From: Mimachlamys varia
Taxonomy: Eukaryota > Mollusca > Bivalvia > Pectinida > Pectinidae
NCBI GenBank assembly: GCA_947623455.1
Contig: OX392541.1
Coordinates: 10,234,719 to 10,298,718 of the forward strand
Length of the DNA: 64,000 bases
Direction: 5' to 3'
The notes beneath the pieces were generated by a model. It searched no databases, had not been told where the DNA came from, and worked only from the letters and a program-made list of their open reading frames with translations. The translations under genes and the position numbers were made by a program. Shown one piece after another: positions 62,546 through 64,000 of this stretch (its first letter is position 1; each line of letters starts with the position of its first letter).

Positions 62546-64000
62546 ATACTTATACTCTATACACACACCTGTGATATGACATATCAAACCAATATAACTG
62601 AGGTCATACATTGTTCCAGTAGCTTTATTTGCTTATTTTATTTGTAATTTGTCTCAGGTTAAAAGAAAAATTGACTTTCAAAATAAGTCAATAATATCTA
62701 TGCATAACCACGGTATTCTTTTGCTGTTGTTGTAAGGCTTAAATTACATTTGTCTCATCTGCAAGGTGGAGCATATTGAATCTTAAATTTCGCTGTGACA
62801 AATTCGAGGGATGCAGTGAACACAGTTTGACACAAATCCTGGATATCGAGGAATGATTTCAGACAGAATATAACAAATTACTACTTCAATCCTTTCATTA
62901 TATAATTTTTGGGGTTGCCTAGTTGTTTTCAGATAAAGCTCAATTTAGTTTATTGGTTTACAATGTGTAAAATCCAACAAAAACCAAAGACAGCAACAAA
63001 CCACCGTTCACCTTGTATGAATATGCTATATGAATATTGAAAAGGATTTCGTTTGAACTAAATCAGTTACCATGATCTTCGTTATTTCATTCTTGAGACC
63101 TACCTGGACCGATGGTGTTTTCGCTTCACATTTTTGGCTTTGCGTGTTTTCTTCATGTTGCATTTCAAACCTCTTTGCCTTTATTCTCACTGCGCTCATG
63201 CCACGGAACCATCCCATCGCCTAGTAATAAACAAAACAAGTCCGACATTGTTTCGCAGCTCATTTAATATGTTTAAAGCTGGCAGTGCAAGTTCAAAAGC
63301 TTTCTTGTTGAGATTTAAAAAAACCGGCAAAGTAAAAATTTTATAAATCTTTTGAGATGCCCCCTAAATTGCAGGTTACTTAGGAATGGCAGACATTTAG
63401 TTTTTGCCTTGCTTGGAAACAATAGTCCGCTTCCCTGGGTATAAAATGCACCCAGACCGTCAAACTAGTTCTCATTATTGCGATGAAACCGCACAGCGAT
63501 ACTTCTATAGACCTAGACATCACATAATTTTTGAATTTTTTTTTCACGATATTTTCAATCAGTATCCGAAGAACATTGACATGGATATTGAATGTGTTAT
63601 TGTAACGAAATTGTACAATTTGAGCAATATCTATATATATATATATTATTGCAATTGAGATTACACCAAAAAATGGTTAGAAAAAAAAGTACATGAATGA
63701 AAATTGATAAAGCTACCTTAGTATTCTGTTGGAACATTACATATTCAAGACCATGCTCGCGTGATACATAACATTTTCATTACAATCGCTTTAGTGGCAA
63801 GAGGTAATAATGTATAGTATAGGTAGTATTAGGAGCGAGTACATATTCTGTTCGGAACTTTTCGCTTAGCTTCCGAATATAAAATCAACATGTCGATGTC
63901 CATTACATAGGTGAACGGACTGTTAGAGTTTTCAGTTTTATTTCTTTTATTTTGCTTTGGCACACGATTTATAATGGAAAGAGTGACCATCTTCACGTAA
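62546..64000. other. Unannotated stretch
   Basis: No gene, RNA or repeat recognised apart from a short (AT)n run near 63,630-63,645. Frames of 62-84 codons have no family signature. Confidence 0.4.

Noticed and set aside
1..64000. CRISPR array, prokaryotic operons, phage or virus genes
   Set aside because: Repeat units abut without unique equal-length spacers, introns and SINEs mark an animal genome, and no capsid, polymerase or integrase frame was recognised.

Overview
This is repeat-dominated nuclear DNA from an animal, most likely a bivalve mollusc. The assignment rests on recalled familiarity with bivalve repeats: hairpin-capped elements ending in CTCTTGT, tRNA-derived SINEs with a 'TTTTCTCCGGGTACTCCGG'-type central domain, and a bivalve/cnidarian-type repetitive gene family ending in a CxC cysteine cluster. 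No intact protein-coding gene was found. Most short open frames here are by-products of tandem repeats.

Layout. 1-6.3 kb: several hairpin-ended non-autonomous elements, some with tandem repeats as their cargo (157-bp and ~150-bp units); one is split by a ~970-bp insertion. 6.3-7.2 kb: old degenerate repeats. 7.2-12.7 kb: a decayed minus-strand gene (at least three nonsense codons, three frameshifts, one intron) lying between two inverted ~180-bp repeats. It looks like the carcass of a mobile element encoding a zinc-finger protein with a FEN1/PIN-like acidic signature and a C-terminal CxC cluster; a SINE sits beside it. 12.9-14.9 kb: another hairpin-ended element with a ~280-380-bp tandem core.

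15.1-38.5 kb: a ~23.3-kb tandem array of about 27 units in two interchangeable lengths (about 879 and 783 bp), with a 2,446-bp higher-order trimer repeated three times. One unit is split by a 939-bp transposon with clean 20-bp inverted ends and a TA target duplication. 38.7-43.6 kb: a pogo/Tigger-like fragment, then a 4.6-kb minisatellite of ~32-bp units. 45.4-49.3 kb: three further local tandem arrays and a 559-bp-offset duplication.

49.7-52.0 kb: a complete 2,320-bp foldback element whose arms are built of ~39-bp palindromic repeats, flanked by a perfect 9-bp target duplication; this architecture is like Drosophila FB elements. 52.7-55.3 kb: two tRNA-derived SINE sequences, two small inverted-repeat elements and a palindromic 21-bp array. 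55.3-64 kb: mostly AT-rich sequence without recognisable genes, one speculative signal-peptide-like first exon at 55,498, a solo hairpin 3' end, and a ~410-bp duplicated segment at 59.5 and 62.1 kb.

The strongest candidates for something undescribed are: the hairpin-ended element families, whose two ends change together while their tandem cargo differs; the dimorphic 23-kb array; the inverted-repeat-bounded nuclease-like gene; and the foldback element.
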